Part shown: in pieces, positions 1 through 10,755 of the stretch | How the letters are laid out: each line of letters opens with the position of its first letter | Position numbering within the stretch: the first letter of the stretch is position 1 | NCBI RefSeq assembly: GCF_017948405.1 | Contig: NZ_CP072844.1 | Location: forward strand, 558,001 to 622,000 | Length of the DNA: 64,000 nt | Source: Psychrosphaera aestuarii | Lineage (GTDB): Bacteria > Pseudomonadota > Gammaproteobacteria > Enterobacterales > Alteromonadaceae | Reading direction: 5' to 3' | The notes under the pieces: generated by a model | What the model saw: only the letters and a program-made list of their open reading frames with translations | Told to the model about the DNA's origin: nothing | Databases searched by the model: none | Position numbers and translations under genes: made by a program

Positions 1-473
1 CTGGAGTGTTGGTCCCACAGGCAGAAAAAAGTACGAATCCTTGGTTTCAGGTACGCTCAGCAGAATTAGCCCAGTCTATAATGAATGAAATAAATGCACG
101 TCGCTATGACGAGAATTCTCCGACTGGAGGTAGCTTAATTCGTTGTGATGAGGCGGGTGGAACGGCATGCGTAACTGCGCTCCCTGTTTGCCCAACTCCG
201 GGACAACCCCGCGATTGGGTAGAGGAGAACAGTCGAGATGTTTATGATGATATTGACGACTTTCATTGTTTAAGCCTTTTGGGCGATCAAATCACGAACA
301 TAGAAAACACCAGTTTATTGGAAGTATATAGAGCATTTACGGTCAATGTTTATGTTACTTATGCGGGTAATGACCTTGGTTTAAATCCGAGATTAGCGAA
401 ACGAATTACGGTCTCAGTAACACCACCAAAAGGTGAAGTTATCAGTTACACGTCATACAGGACTAACTATTAA
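1..473 (+). CDS. mshD: MSHA pilus minor pilin MshD, C-terminal part
   Basis: Partial gene: the frame is open to the left edge (codons start at base 3), so the N-terminal prepilin signal is outside the window. The visible 157 or so residues hold the segment SAELAQSIMNEINARRYDE, typical of MshD-type minor pilins, which ride in the mannose-sensitive haemagglutinin type IV pilus and help start its assembly. The stop codon overlaps the mshO start (TAATG), and mshO, mshP and mshQ follow in the usual order. The name depends on that order plus the sequence style. Several cysteines in the middle could form a pilin disulfide. Confidence 0.8.
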   Translation, partial: GVLVPQAEKSTNPWFQVRSAELAQSIMNEINARRYDENSPTGGSLIRCDEAGGTACVTALPVCPTPGQPRDWVEENSRDVYDDIDDFHCLSLLGDQITNIENTSLLEVYRAFTVNVYVTYAGNDLGLNPRLAKRITVSVTPPKGEVISYTSYRTNY

Positions 474-1297
474 TGACCAAGTTAGCACGGCGTGATGATA
501 ACCAAGGTTTTACTTTGATAGAGCTAGTACTCGTCATTGTGATTCTGGGCATATTAGCAATTGCAACATCAAAGTTTATTGTGTTTGGCACACAAATCTA
601 TTTGCAAGCAACCGATCGCCAACATGTACTAAGTAAAAGTCGTTTTGTTGTAGAGCGACTAACCAGAGAGTTAAGAGCTAGTGTGCCAAATAGCGTGAGG
701 ATTTCACCAGATAGAGCCTGTATAAACTTTGTACCAATTAAAGCATCAGGGGCGTACCGAGATGATGCAAATGCTATCCAACCGCCGTTTTCACCAAAGG
801 CTGGGACAGAAATTGATATTGTAAGTTGGTCAGGCAGTTATGCTCTAAATGATCGTTTTTATGTGTTTCCGCAAACATCTCGTGATATTTATTTATCAGA
901 TACTCAGTGGGCGTCTATTTCAACTGCAACACCAAATCCTACAAGCCCCAACTATCGTATAACGCTTACTAGGAATAATACGTTTCCATTTTCATCGCCA
1001 AATAAACGTTTTTATACGGCGCGAACGTCGGTTTATTATTGTTTAGCTAATAATAGTATTTACCGATATGAGCAGCCGTCGATATCAGGCTTTTTCTTTC
1101 CCGCAAACGTGGTTGCGGCATTTGGAGACTTAATGGCCGAAGGTTTAACGAATGACTTAGCGCTAGAGCCACCTTTTAATTATAGACCTGGGGCTTTGTA
1201 TCGAAACTCTGTGGTGAACTTGTATTTTGAATTTGCCGCAAATCAAAGTGAAAATATGTTTTTTAATCAAGAGGTACATATTCCAAATGTTCCTTAA
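473..1297 (+). CDS. mshO: MSHA pilus minor pilin MshO
   Basis: Type IV prepilin-like protein of 274 residues. A short basic leader ends at GFTLIEL near residues 12-18, the site cut and methylated by prepilin peptidase. A hydrophobic helix (about residues 14-35) follows, serving as membrane anchor and pilus core. The rest is a periplasmic globular domain with three or more cysteines. The start overlaps the mshD stop and the end overlaps mshP, so translation is probably coupled. Position between mshD and mshP identifies it as MshO, a minor pilin needed for MSHA pilus biogenesis. Confidence 0.88.
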   Translation: MTKLARRDDNQGFTLIELVLVIVILGILAIATSKFIVFGTQIYLQATDRQHVLSKSRFVVERLTRELRASVPNSVRISPDRACINFVPIKASGAYRDDANAIQPPFSPKAGTEIDIVSWSGSYALNDRFYVFPQTSRDIYLSDTQWASISTATPNPTSPNYRITLTRNNTFPFSSPNKRFYTARTSVYYCLANNSIYRYEQPSISGFFFPANVVAAFGDLMAEGLTNDLALEPPFNYRPGALYRNSVVNLYFEFAANQSENMFFNQEVHIPNVP

Positions 1298-1763
1298 TGT
1301 CCGTTCAAATAAAAAAGCGCTTCAACGCGGCAGTAGTTTAATTGTTGCTGTATTTTTAATTGTGGTTTTTGCGATTTTAAGTTTAGGGATCACCCAAACT
1401 ATTTCGTCTAGTACCGATCAGAACATTAATGAAATATTAGGCACGCGAGCTTTGTTAGCAGCGGAGAGTGGCAATGAAATTGCGCTACAGCAATTGTTCC
1501 CAATCAGTGGTGTAGTATCTAGTTGCGTGGCAACACAGCAAACCTATTTTTATACAGATGGATTGCTACATTGTAACGTAGTCACAAGTTGTAAAGAGCA
1601 AACGGTTTCGGATGTTAGCTATTATCAAGTTGTAAGTACCGGCATTTGCAAAGCCTTATTACAGGGATCCAATGTCAATAAACAGTCAATCGATTCAAGA
1701 TGTTTAGCCAATGAGCTATGCGTAAGTAGAACCATAGAAGTTGAGGCAATTGCAAATGAATAA
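1287..1763 (+). CDS. mshP: MSHA pilus biogenesis protein MshP
   Basis: Small protein of about 158 residues with a basic N-terminus (RSNKKALQRGSS) and a single hydrophobic helix (SLIVAVFLIVVFAILSLGI), like PilX/MshP minor pilin-type proteins. I start it at the ATG at 1287, which overlaps mshO by 11 bases; a longer reading from 1227 would lie deep inside mshO. Its stop overlaps the mshQ start. Five or more cysteines in the periplasmic part suggest disulfides. Family members are membrane-anchored assembly factors of the MSHA pilus. Identification rests on gene order and topology. Confidence 0.82.
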   Translation: MFLNVRSNKKALQRGSSLIVAVFLIVVFAILSLGITQTISSSTDQNINEILGTRALLAAESGNEIALQQLFPISGVVSSCVATQQTYFYTDGLLHCNVVTSCKEQTVSDVSYYQVVSTGICKALLQGSNVNKQSIDSRCLANELCVSRTIEVEAIANE

Positions 1764-4700
1764 CAAATTGCTTTTTTCCATTATGTTTCATTCGTTAGTG
1801 ATATCTACGGCTGCAATTCTGCTTGCTCAACCGGTGCAAGCCGAAGGTTTTGAAGACTCTGTGGTTACCGGCGTAAAAACGCAATACAACGATACGACAT
1901 GGGCAGCGTCAAACTTAATTGATGGCAATGACAGAACACGCTGGTTGAGCCGAGATCAAACTAACGATATTAACTTTCTTTTAAGCTCAACGGGCGATCC
2001 CAAATGTTTTGAAGGGCTTAAATTAAAAAATTACACGAATAGCGGCCGCAATATAAAAGAGTTTGCCTTACTGACCACCTCTGACGATGCCCTTGCTGGT
2101 GACTTTGGAACGGCTGGCTGGCAACCAATTGTAGCGGAACAAAACCCCACGGGTCTGATCAATTATTTAAGCTGGGCGCAGGGGGCTCGCATAGTTAGCA
2201 TCGATGCAGAATACAACGCAACGACGTGGGCAGGCGAACATATTAATGATGGTGATACGTCATCTCGATGGATATCGAGATCGGGCCGAAATATCATTGA
2301 ATATAATTTTGATACTGATTGGAACGGCACTACGGGTGACGGGATCACTATAGACGAACTAGAAGTATTTAATTTTGGTACCGACGACATTGCCGTAAAA
2401 GAATTTCAAATAGAGTACACAACGGACGGTGTGACTTGGCAACGACTAGAAGTACCAAGCTCTATGGCTGGCGATCCTGAGTATATTTTTTCGAGGGATA
2501 TTGACGGAGGAATATTAGGTCTTGTTGATAGTGCGTACAACAATACAAACTGGACAGGCGATCACATTAATGATGGTGATCAAAATACGCTTTGGTTAAG
2601 TCGTAAAGGTAATAATAGTATTGAATTTACTTTTGATCCTAGCAGAAATGGTATATCAGGTGCCAATGGCGATCTAAACGACTTGTTTAATCTTGATCAA
2701 ATTAGGCTGATAAATTACGGCGAAAACGACGACCGTTCCATTAGGCAGTTTCAAGTAGCGGTAAAGACGCTTAGTAACCCTAATTGGCAGAAACTAACGG
2801 TGCCTGGCGCACAAGTAGGCGAAGCTAATTATAACTTTGCGTTGTCATATCACGGCGGCTTATTATCCGAAATTAGCAGTCAGGTAAACACCACAAATTG
2901 GGGCGCCGACAACATTCATGACGGTGATCAAAACACGAGATGGTTATCGCAAGATCAAAGCTCTCAATTGGCGTTTCGTTTTGATGCTAATGAAGACGGC
3001 GTTGCAGGGGAGCCAGAAGATCAATTTACCTTTGAAGAGTTTTACATGCTCAACTATGGCAATGACGATCGATCAATAAAGCAGTTCCAAATCCAAGTTA
3101 CTACAGCATCAAATAATACTTGGCAGAATATCCCCGTTCCAGGCGCTGCGATTGGTGATGCAAACTTTAACTTTGCATTAGTAAATAATGGTACCACTCT
3201 AAATGCTATCGATAGTGAACTGAACGCTACGAGTTGGGCCGCCGCTAATATACATGATGGTAATTCTCAAACACGTTGGCTTAGTCGTAAAAGTAATAAT
3301 GTTTTGGAGTTTGGCTTTTCTGAAGCTCCATTTATGTTTGAGCGCTTAGTATTGCAGAATTATGGCGATGACGATCGTTCAATAAAAGAGTTCCAAATAG
3401 AAGTGCTTACCGCTAATTCTTTAGGTTTATGGAAACTTCTTCCAGTGCCTGGAGCGACAATAAATGACCCTAACTTCAACTTCGCACTGGATAATAATGG
3501 TGCTGAACTAAGCTATATTGAGTCAGAGTACAATACGACGTCGCTCGCTGCAAAAAACATTCATGACGGCGACGAGAGCACGAGGTGGCTTGCGAGAAAG
3601 AGCCATACTAAGCTCGACTTTGTTTTTGACGTTAACGGTAATGGCGTTATCGCGGAAGCAGGTGATAGGTTCACCGTGGAACGAGTGTATATAAAGAACT
3701 ACGGGAATGACGACCGATCAATTAAAGACTTCCAATTAGCTTACCAAACGCTGACGGATACTAATTGGCAATATATCCAAGTACCAAATAGTGTTGCAGG
3801 AGTCGCTGGTTATGACTTTGTTTTGCCCGCTCATGGTGGCTCCATATCACGTGTAGATTCAGAATATAACAGCACAAGCTGGGCCTCAAAAAATATACAT
3901 GATGGCAACTATTCAACTCGCTGGTTAAGTCGTAAACAAGATAACGAAATCGACTTTACGTTTGATACCGATCGTGATGGCGTATCAGGTGATAGTATTA
4001 ATCTCGATACAATTGAATTGATTAACTATGGTATTGACGATCGCTCAGTTGCTACTTTCTCTATTCAATACCAGCAAGCTGGCGGTGCTTGGCAGAACGC
4101 ACAACTGCTTGATGGTAGTGAAACGATTAACGCGGCGATGAACAATGATGTACAAACATGGTCAATTAAACCGCTCGCAAATGTTACCGCGGTGCGCTTT
4201 AAAACTTATACCAATCACGGCGATCCTAGCTATACAGGGGTCAGAGAAATAAGACTCAAAGGTGCTACAGTTGGACCAACTTATTCATTCCAAGCCCAAA
4301 TGAGCACCGCCGGCCAATATTTTGAGTTAGACAACAGTAACTTGCCAACTGACATAACGGCATTTAGGTTAGAAACCGTGACAAACCATGGTGATCCAAG
4401 ATACACAGGTGCCGCTGAATTTAGAATACTTGGGCCGTCGATTAGTGAAACGACAATTTTTACTGCGCTTCAATCGGATGCTAAACAGGAATTTATATTG
4501 GACTCTGATGATGTTCCAACTGATGTAATCGGCGTTAGACTGCGGACAATTAGTAATCATGGTGACCCAACATATACAGGTGCTAAAGAATTTGAAATTA
4601 TTGGGCCTGCCGTATCTGAGACAACAATTTTTGAAGCTCAGCAAATAGATACCGGTCAAACCTTTACGCTAGATGCCAATGATGTTGTAAATAATGTTAC

Positions 4701-7700
4701 CGGCGTTAGGCTAGTGACGATAAATAACCATGGCGATCGTAGTTACATTGGGGCCAGAGAGTTTGAAGTTAGAGGATCGTCGGTTACCGAAAGCAAGACG
4801 TTTGAAGCGCAAATGGGGCTAGCGCCACAGTCCTTTAGGCTGGATCCGGAAGACATCGCGAATCAGGTTACAGATGTAAAGTTTATAACGATAAATAATC
4901 ATGGTGATCCAAGTTACATAGGTGCGCGAGAAATTGAAATATTGGGGCAATCTGTAACACCGGCACACTCGTTTTATTTGCCACAATCAAAAGGACCTCA
5001 CCAAATTGTTTTAGATGATGAGGATAAGGTTTCCGGCGCCACGGGGGTAAGATTTATCACCATAAATAATCATGGAGACCGAACGTATACCGGTTTGACG
5101 GAACTAAGAATTTTAGGCACCGCAATTACTCCAAGTTATATTTTTAAAGGCGAAAATACCACACGTCTCCAAGACTTCAGTTTTGATTCGACGAATGCCA
5201 AGTACTTAAGGCTGCATACTATGACGAGTTATGGCAGTTCCAGCGACGCGGCAGCAGCCGAATTATCTTTAGTAGAGGGAAACTGTGCGTCTGGACAATG
5301 GCGACTTGACGAGTTTAGTTGGGATGGTTCAGATGGTGAAGTATTAGATAGTTCAGGTTCGGAGTTTCATGGCAAAGCCCTAGGCTTTGGCAATGGAACT
5401 GGTGCCAACACGGCTTTTCTTGATTCCGCCATTGCAGGGTCACCTGGCACTTGTCGATACGGGGTATTTGATGGTGTGGATGATTACATTGAAGTTGAAG
5501 ACCGTGACAGCCTAGACAATACTTCGCAGATAACATTATCTGCCTGGTTCAAAGCCGATAGCCTTAGGCAAACCAATGGTACTAATGCGAGAGGGCTATT
5601 ATCGAAGCGACCTGACTTTAATAGCAATATCTCATACGGGATGTTTTTCTTAAACGGCGGTAATAACAGGCTTTATATAGATATTGATGGTCACAATAAT
5701 CGCTTTGCAACACAAACTAGGTTTAATACGGATCAGTGGTATCACGTTGCAGTTGTGTTTGATGGCTCCTTGCCAAGCAACGAACGCGTCAGTGTTTATG
5801 TGGATGGTGTGTTAGATGGTAAGTACCGAGAATCGAGTACTCTTATCCAAAATACCAATTCTAATTTTTACATCGGCAATCTATACACCGGCACAAGAGT
5901 TTTAAAAGTATTTGACGGGAGTATTGATGAAGTTAATGTTATTCCTTTTGCATACTCTCAAGGTCAAATAAACAAGCTGATGCGACAAACTCGACCTTGT
6001 GCTGCAGGATTAGATCATATTGAAATTAGTCACAGTGGATCTGGTGTATCTTGCGCTGCGCATACGGTAAACCTTAAAGCTTGTGCAAATGCGGACTGTT
6101 CAGCGCTATATACGGGCTCTAATATAGATTTTACGCTACAAAAGGACGTTGCCGGCGTGATCACGGATTTAGCAACTTACACTATTGATGGCACTACAGG
6201 TGTACTTAATAATGCTCAGTTTGTTGAGACAAATACCGGTGTCTTTAGTTTCACAGGTGATGCTTCCTTGGCTACTAATGTCGAATGTGTAAATACAAGT
6301 TCAGGCAGCAACTCATGTGATTATAATGTATCTGCTAGTGGCTATATTGTAACGTCCGGCAATAATAATACCGCGCAATCATGTACTACAAACTCATTTG
6401 TTATCCAGGCTGTTAAATCTCCGGATACGGGGGTCGGTGGTGCATGCGTGCCTGCGTATGCAAGTGGCAACTTCCCACTTACGTTTAGTTATAGTTATGT
6501 AAACCCAGATGGATCATCCGTTTTGAATACGGCCTCGGCAAACATTCAAGGTCAAGTACATACTGCAAGTCAAACAGGGTCTGCTGTAAACGTAGCATTT
6601 GATGCCAATGCACAAGCTCAAATCGATGTTTCATATGTGGAAGCCGGGCAGATTTCAATTGTTGTGAATGATGCGGATGGTAAACTTTCTAGTACTTCTG
6701 CAGTTTTAGGGTACATACCAAGCAAACTATCTGCTCAATGGGCGGATGGCAATGCAAATAATTTAGCTGCTATTGATGAACAAGTCGTGATCTCAGGTCA
6801 GTGTGCAGACGGCACTGTGCTGCAAAACTATGTACCGTCAGGAAAATACTTAGTTCAAGCCAATAGAAGCATGCCGTCAGATGCTGAAATTCTGTCGGTT
6901 AATTCCTCTCTCACCCCTAATGACTTAGAGAACTTAGTTATCGCCAATAGCGTTAATATTGTACCGAACTCAAGTGGTGACATAGTTGATGTTAGCGCAA
7001 GTGCTAATACTAACGTGCTAGATTTAAATTATGATGAGGCCGCAAGGTTGCAACTGACATTTACTGACACCGACTATTTAGGTCAAAGTATTACAACGGA
7101 CAGTGCTCTAGACGGTTTTTTTGCAATTAATCATTACAGCGCATCAGTCAATACGCCAACGCTAGCTAGTTCTTGCAACATGTTTTCTTATATTGGACAA
7201 GAAATTGATTGGAGTACTAAACCGGAAGTAACCTTAACGGCGCGAAACGCTATTAATCAAGTGACGCAATTTGCAGACGTCTTAAATTATTGGCAACAAA
7301 ACATTACTGATATCAGTACTGGAATGATAGGCAATACTTACGTTGAAAACACACCAAACGCCAACAACACAATTGGCGTGAACAACAGTAACCTTTCTAT
7401 CGCAGAAATCGACCTTGATAAAGTTGATGGCAGTCGTAGCTATCAAATTTCCAATCAATTACTGCAATATTTGAAAACTCGAACACCCGATATACCATTT
7501 AATGCAGATGTTAATTTAACAATACCAGCCAGTGCCTTCATTGATAGTTTTGGTATAGGTATAAAAAATGACAATACAGATACAAGCTTTCAGGCGGTCG
7601 TTTTTAGTAATATTGTAGGGCCCGAATTAGTTTATGGTCGCATGAAAGTTGATAATGCATTTGGCTCAGAGTTGCAAGATTTGCCATGGCGAGGGGAATT

Positions 7701-8145
7701 ACAAATGTTCAACTCAAGTAGATTATGGCAGCGACAAGAAAATGATAGTTGTACCGTTTTCTCGCAAGACGCTATAACTATCGATGGTTTAAATCAGTTT
7801 GACGTTATTAATAATCCACCGAAATACACGTTAGACACGACTAATGCGCCAACGCAGTTAGTTAATTTTGAAACTCAAACAAGCGTAACGGCGATATCAG
7901 GCTTTATATCTTTGCCATTTGCTGCGCCGGGGAATTTGAACATAGGTAGTGTAAATATAGACGTTGATTTAAGCTTAGATAATTCATTCTTGAGATGGGA
8001 TTGGGATGCAAGCGGTACAGGCACATTTACTGATGCAGATGGTGATGGTATCGATGATGCACTCGATTTAAACTTACCAACAACGAAAGTTACCTTCGGA
8101 CGATTCCGTGGTAATGAACGAATTATTTACAAAAGAGAGCGTTAG
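1756..8145 (+). CDS. mshQ: MshQ-like giant surface protein with discoidin-like and LamG repeats
   Basis: About 2129 residues, started at the ATG at 1756 that overlaps the mshP stop; a TTG at 1741 is less likely. A signal peptide (to about residue 30, ending VQA) is followed by seven units of roughly 110 residues containing a motif like NIHDGDxxTRWLSRK and a later NYGxDDRSIKxFQ. Six clear units plus one decayed unit of about 57 residues come next, carrying NHGDPSYTGxxE. A LamG/concanavalin-type domain (about 1176-1410) has GVDDYIEVED and WYHVAVVFDG. The cysteine-rich C-terminal part ends FGRFRGNERIIY, as in known MshQ proteins. MshQ belongs to the MSHA locus and is presumed secreted; the repeats look like F5/8 type C (discoidin) sugar- or surface-binding modules. 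The length exceeds what I know for Vibrio MshQ, because of these repeats. Confidence 0.85.
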   Translation: MNNKLLFSIMFHSLVISTAAILLAQPVQAEGFEDSVVTGVKTQYNDTTWAASNLIDGNDRTRWLSRDQTNDINFLLSSTGDPKCFEGLKLKNYTNSGRNIKEFALLTTSDDALAGDFGTAGWQPIVAEQNPTGLINYLSWAQGARIVSIDAEYNATTWAGEHINDGDTSSRWISRSGRNIIEYNFDTDWNGTTGDGITIDELEVFNFGTDDIAVKEFQIEYTTDGVTWQRLEVPSSMAGDPEYIFSRDIDGGILGLVDSAYNNTNWTGDHINDGDQNTLWLSRKGNNSIEFTFDPSRNGISGANGDLNDLFNLDQIRLINYGENDDRSIRQFQVAVKTLSNPNWQKLTVPGAQVGEANYNFALSYHGGLLSEISSQVNTTNWGADNIHDGDQNTRWLSQDQSSQLAFRFDANEDGVAGEPEDQFTFEEFYMLNYGNDDRSIKQFQIQVTTASNNTWQNIPVPGAAIGDANFNFALVNNGTTLNAIDSELNATSWAAANIHDGNSQTRWLSRKSNNVLEFGFSEAPFMFERLVLQNYGDDDRSIKEFQIEVLTANSLGLWKLLPVPGATINDPNFNFALDNNGAELSYIESEYNTTSLAAKNIHDGDESTRWLARKSHTKLDFVFDVNGNGVIAEAGDRFTVERVYIKNYGNDDRSIKDFQLAYQTLTDTNWQYIQVPNSVAGVAGYDFVLPAHGGSISRVDSEYNSTSWASKNIHDGNYSTRWLSRKQDNEIDFTFDTDRDGVSGDSINLDTIELINYGIDDRSVATFSIQYQQAGGAWQNAQLLDGSETINAAMNNDVQTWSIKPLANVTAVRFKTYTNHGDPSYTGVREIRLKGATVGPTYSFQAQMSTAGQYFELDNSNLPTDITAFRLETVTNHGDPRYTGAAEFRILGPSISETTIFTALQSDAKQEFILDSDDVPTDVIGVRLRTISNHGDPTYTGAKEFEIIGPAVSETTIFEAQQIDTGQTFTLDANDVVNNVTGVRLVTINNHGDRSYIGAREFEVRGSSVTESKTFEAQMGLAPQSFRLDPEDIANQVTDVKFITINNHGDPSYIGAREIEILGQSVTPAHSFYLPQSKGPHQIVLDDEDKVSGATGVRFITINNHGDRTYTGLTELRILGTAITPSYIFKGENTTRLQDFSFDSTNAKYLRLHTMTSYGSSSDAAAAELSLVEGNCASGQWRLDEFSWDGSDGEVLDSSGSEFHGKALGFGNGTGANTAFLDSAIAGSPGTCRYGVFDGVDDYIEVEDRDSLDNTSQITLSAWFKADSLRQTNGTNARGLLSKRPDFNSNISYGMFFLNGGNNRLYIDIDGHNNRFATQTRFNTDQWYHVAVVFDGSLPSNERVSVYVDGVLDGKYRESSTLIQNTNSNFYIGNLYTGTRVLKVFDGSIDEVNVIPFAYSQGQINKLMRQTRPCAAGLDHIEISHSGSGVSCAAHTVNLKACANADCSALYTGSNIDFTLQKDVAGVITDLATYTIDGTTGVLNNAQFVETNTGVFSFTGDASLATNVECVNTSSGSNSCDYNVSASGYIVTSGNNNTAQSCTTNSFVIQAVKSPDTGVGGACVPAYASGNFPLTFSYSYVNPDGSSVLNTASANIQGQVHTASQTGSAVNVAFDANAQAQIDVSYVEAGQISIVVNDADGKLSSTSAVLGYIPSKLSAQWADGNANNLAAIDEQVVISGQCADGTVLQNYVPSGKYLVQANRSMPSDAEILSVNSSLTPNDLENLVIANSVNIVPNSSGDIVDVSASANTNVLDLNYDEAARLQLTFTDTDYLGQSITTDSALDGFFAINHYSASVNTPTLASSCNMFSYIGQEIDWSTKPEVTLTARNAINQVTQFADVLNYWQQNITDISTGMIGNTYVENTPNANNTIGVNNSNLSIAEIDLDKVDGSRSYQISNQLLQYLKTRTPDIPFNADVNLTIPASAFIDSFGIGIKNDNTDTSFQAVVFSNIVGPELVYGRMKVDNAFGSELQDLPWRGELQMFNSSRLWQRQENDSCTVFSQDAITIDGLNQFDVINNPPKYTLDTTNAPTQLVNFETQTSVTAISGFISLPFAAPGNLNIGSVNIDVDLSLDNSFLRWDWDASGTGTFTDADGDGIDDALDLNLPTTKVTFGRFRGNERIIYKRER
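1867..4140 (+). repeat. seven tandem discoidin-like coding repeats in mshQ
   Basis: Protein-level repeats with a period of about 310-345 bases. Unit starts are near 1867, 2190, 2520, 2866, 3200, 3508 and 3844. Each carries x-YNxTxWAxxNIxDG followed by TRWLSR, then a conserved LxNYGxDDRSIKxFQ stretch. The DNA has diverged between units, so they are old duplications rather than recent copies. Confidence 0.85.
4180..5280 (+). repeat. tandem NHGDPSYTG coding repeats in mshQ
   Basis: Second protein repeat family with a period of 168-174 bases. Unit starts are near 4183, 4354, 4528, 4696, 4867 and 5038, with a decayed seventh near 5197. The core is V-T-x-V-R-x-x-T-x-N-N-H-G-D-x-S-Y-x-G-x-x-E-x-x-x-x-G. 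It resembles the C-terminal strand region of F5/8 type C domains, which is inference. Confidence 0.85.
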
Positions 8146-8290
8146 ATTGTAAAGAGGGGTAAATTAAAGCCACTTTTTGTAATTAAATCACTGAAAAGTG
8201 CATTTGTTTACAATACACTCTTGCTCAGTCAATAACCGTTAGGTAAAGTTAGTGGTTATTATCTTGATGAAGTTTTCCAAAGGAAGTTAA

Positions 8291-9340
<1,050 letters not shown>

Positions 9341-9375
9341 AGCGTCTTGTTAGGCTCGTCATTCCATGAACCATT

Positions 9376-9398
9376 ACGGCAGTTTCGACTGCCGTTTT
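9376..9398 (+). terminator. hairpin with UUCG loop between mreB and mreC
   Basis: Perfect 8-bp stem (ACGGCAGT with ACTGCCGT) closed by a TTCG tetraloop and followed by TTTT. The T run is short, so this is more likely an attenuator or RNA stabiliser than a full stop. Confidence 0.6.
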
Positions 9399-9427
9399 GC
9401 TAACAAACGATATAACTTAGGTACCGT

Positions 9428-10261
9428 ATGAACCCCATTTTTGGCGCAGGGCCAGCACTTTCGTTAAGATTTGCCATTGTCTTTGTACTTAGCATTGTAG
9501 CCATGACTGTTGATGTTTATACAGAAAGCTCTAAACAAATTCGTAGCACCCTAAATAGCTTAGTTGCCCCTATTCAATATATTGCAGATTTGCCTCAGCA
9601 AAGTTTCGATGCGGTTTCAAAATACGCCGCTCGTAAACAATTTATATTAGATGAGAACACCCGCTTAAAAAACCTTCAGCTCATTCAAAATGAAAAGCTT
9701 CAGCGTTATCAAATGCTGTTGAATGAAAATAACAAATTACGGGCTTTACTTGATACTAATGCTCGTATTGAAGCGCGTAAAGTTGTCGCAGAAATTATGG
9801 CCGTTGCTAGCCATCCATACTCTCATAATGTATTAATTGATAAAGGTCTAAGTGATGATGTGTTTCAATCACAGCCCGTCATTGACGAATTAGGTGTAGT
9901 TGGACAGGTGATATCAGCAGGCAACAATACTGCACGCGTCATACTATTAACGGATCAAACACATGCAATACCGATTCGAAATTTAAGAAATGATATTCGT
10001 GGTATTGTCAGTGGAACAGGGGTTATTAACCGTATGGTTTTAAATAACATTCCTCATGATACCGATATTAAAGTTGGCGATAGACTCATTACTTCGGGTT
10101 TAGGAGGGGTATTTCCAGATGGTTACCCAGTTGCAAAAGTGACCGAAGTGAAAGTAGATTTAAGTCAGCCTTTTTTAAAAATTACTGCTGTGCCAATTGC
10201 GCAAGTCAATCGCCTAAGGCATGTATTGTTGTTATGGCCTGAAAAAAAGGAAAGTGAATAA
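9428..10261 (+). CDS. mreC: cell shape-determining protein MreC
   Basis: 277 residues. A short cytoplasmic tail is followed by a membrane helix (about residues 13-31), a coiled coil (about 65-108, rich in Lys, Glu, Asn and Leu) and the periplasmic beta-barrel domain with GLSDDVFQSQPVIDELGVVG and GDRLITSGLGGVFPDGYPV, both typical of MreC. It bridges MreB inside the cell to the elongation peptidoglycan synthases outside. Its stop overlaps the mreD start (TAATG), indicating coupled translation. Confidence 0.96.
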   Translation: MNPIFGAGPALSLRFAIVFVLSIVAMTVDVYTESSKQIRSTLNSLVAPIQYIADLPQQSFDAVSKYAARKQFILDENTRLKNLQLIQNEKLQRYQMLLNENNKLRALLDTNARIEARKVVAEIMAVASHPYSHNVLIDKGLSDDVFQSQPVIDELGVVGQVISAGNNTARVILLTDQTHAIPIRNLRNDIRGIVSGTGVINRMVLNNIPHDTDIKVGDRLITSGLGGVFPDGYPVAKVTEVKVDLSQPFLKITAVPIAQVNRLRHVLLLWPEKKESE

Positions 10262-10749
10262 TGGCGAAGGTTGGTGGTTCACCTTGGTGGTTTATTGGCA
10301 TCACTATTTTTGTTGCGCTTATACTGAGCATTATGCCATTGCCACTAGAGTTAAAAGCATTCCGTCCCGACTGGCTAGCATTAGTGTTAATCTACTGGAC
10401 AATGGCTTTACCGCATAGAGTCAACGTTGGGGTTGCCTGGATGCTCGGGTTTATTCTAGATATTCTATTGGGTACGGTTTTAGGTGTTCACGCCTTAGCT
10501 ATGTCGCTGGTGGTTTATATATCTGCAAATAATTTTCAGAAATTACGCAACTTTTCTGTCTGGCAACAAGCGGCGATTATTTTTGTATTCTTGATTTTGT
10601 ATCATTTCGTGATTTTTTGGAGTAATCGTTTTTTAATTCAGGTTACTTTTTCCATAGAATATCTATATCCAGCGTTAACAAGCAGTCTTTTTTGGTTATG
10701 GCTATTCCCAGTGCTTCGCGGCTATCGTCGTCGCTTTAAAATTCGATAA
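10261..10749 (+). CDS. mreD: rod shape-determining membrane protein MreD
   Basis: 162 residues, almost wholly hydrophobic with about five membrane segments, and the family signature RPDWLALVLIYW near residue 40. It forms part of the MreBCD elongasome and is needed for the rod shape. The start overlaps mreC by one base, and maf follows after six bases. An overlapping frame at 10221-10418 is a shadow. Confidence 0.95.
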   Translation: MAKVGGSPWWFIGITIFVALILSIMPLPLELKAFRPDWLALVLIYWTMALPHRVNVGVAWMLGFILDILLGTVLGVHALAMSLVVYISANNFQKLRNFSVWQQAAIIFVFLILYHFVIFWSNRFLIQVTFSIEYLYPALTSSLFWLWLFPVLRGYRRRFKIR

Positions 10750-10755
10750 GGCCTT

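Noticed and set aside
8171..8200. CACTTTT / AAAAGTG pair after mshQ as a terminator
   Set aside because: Only 7 bp with a 16-base loop and no T tail.
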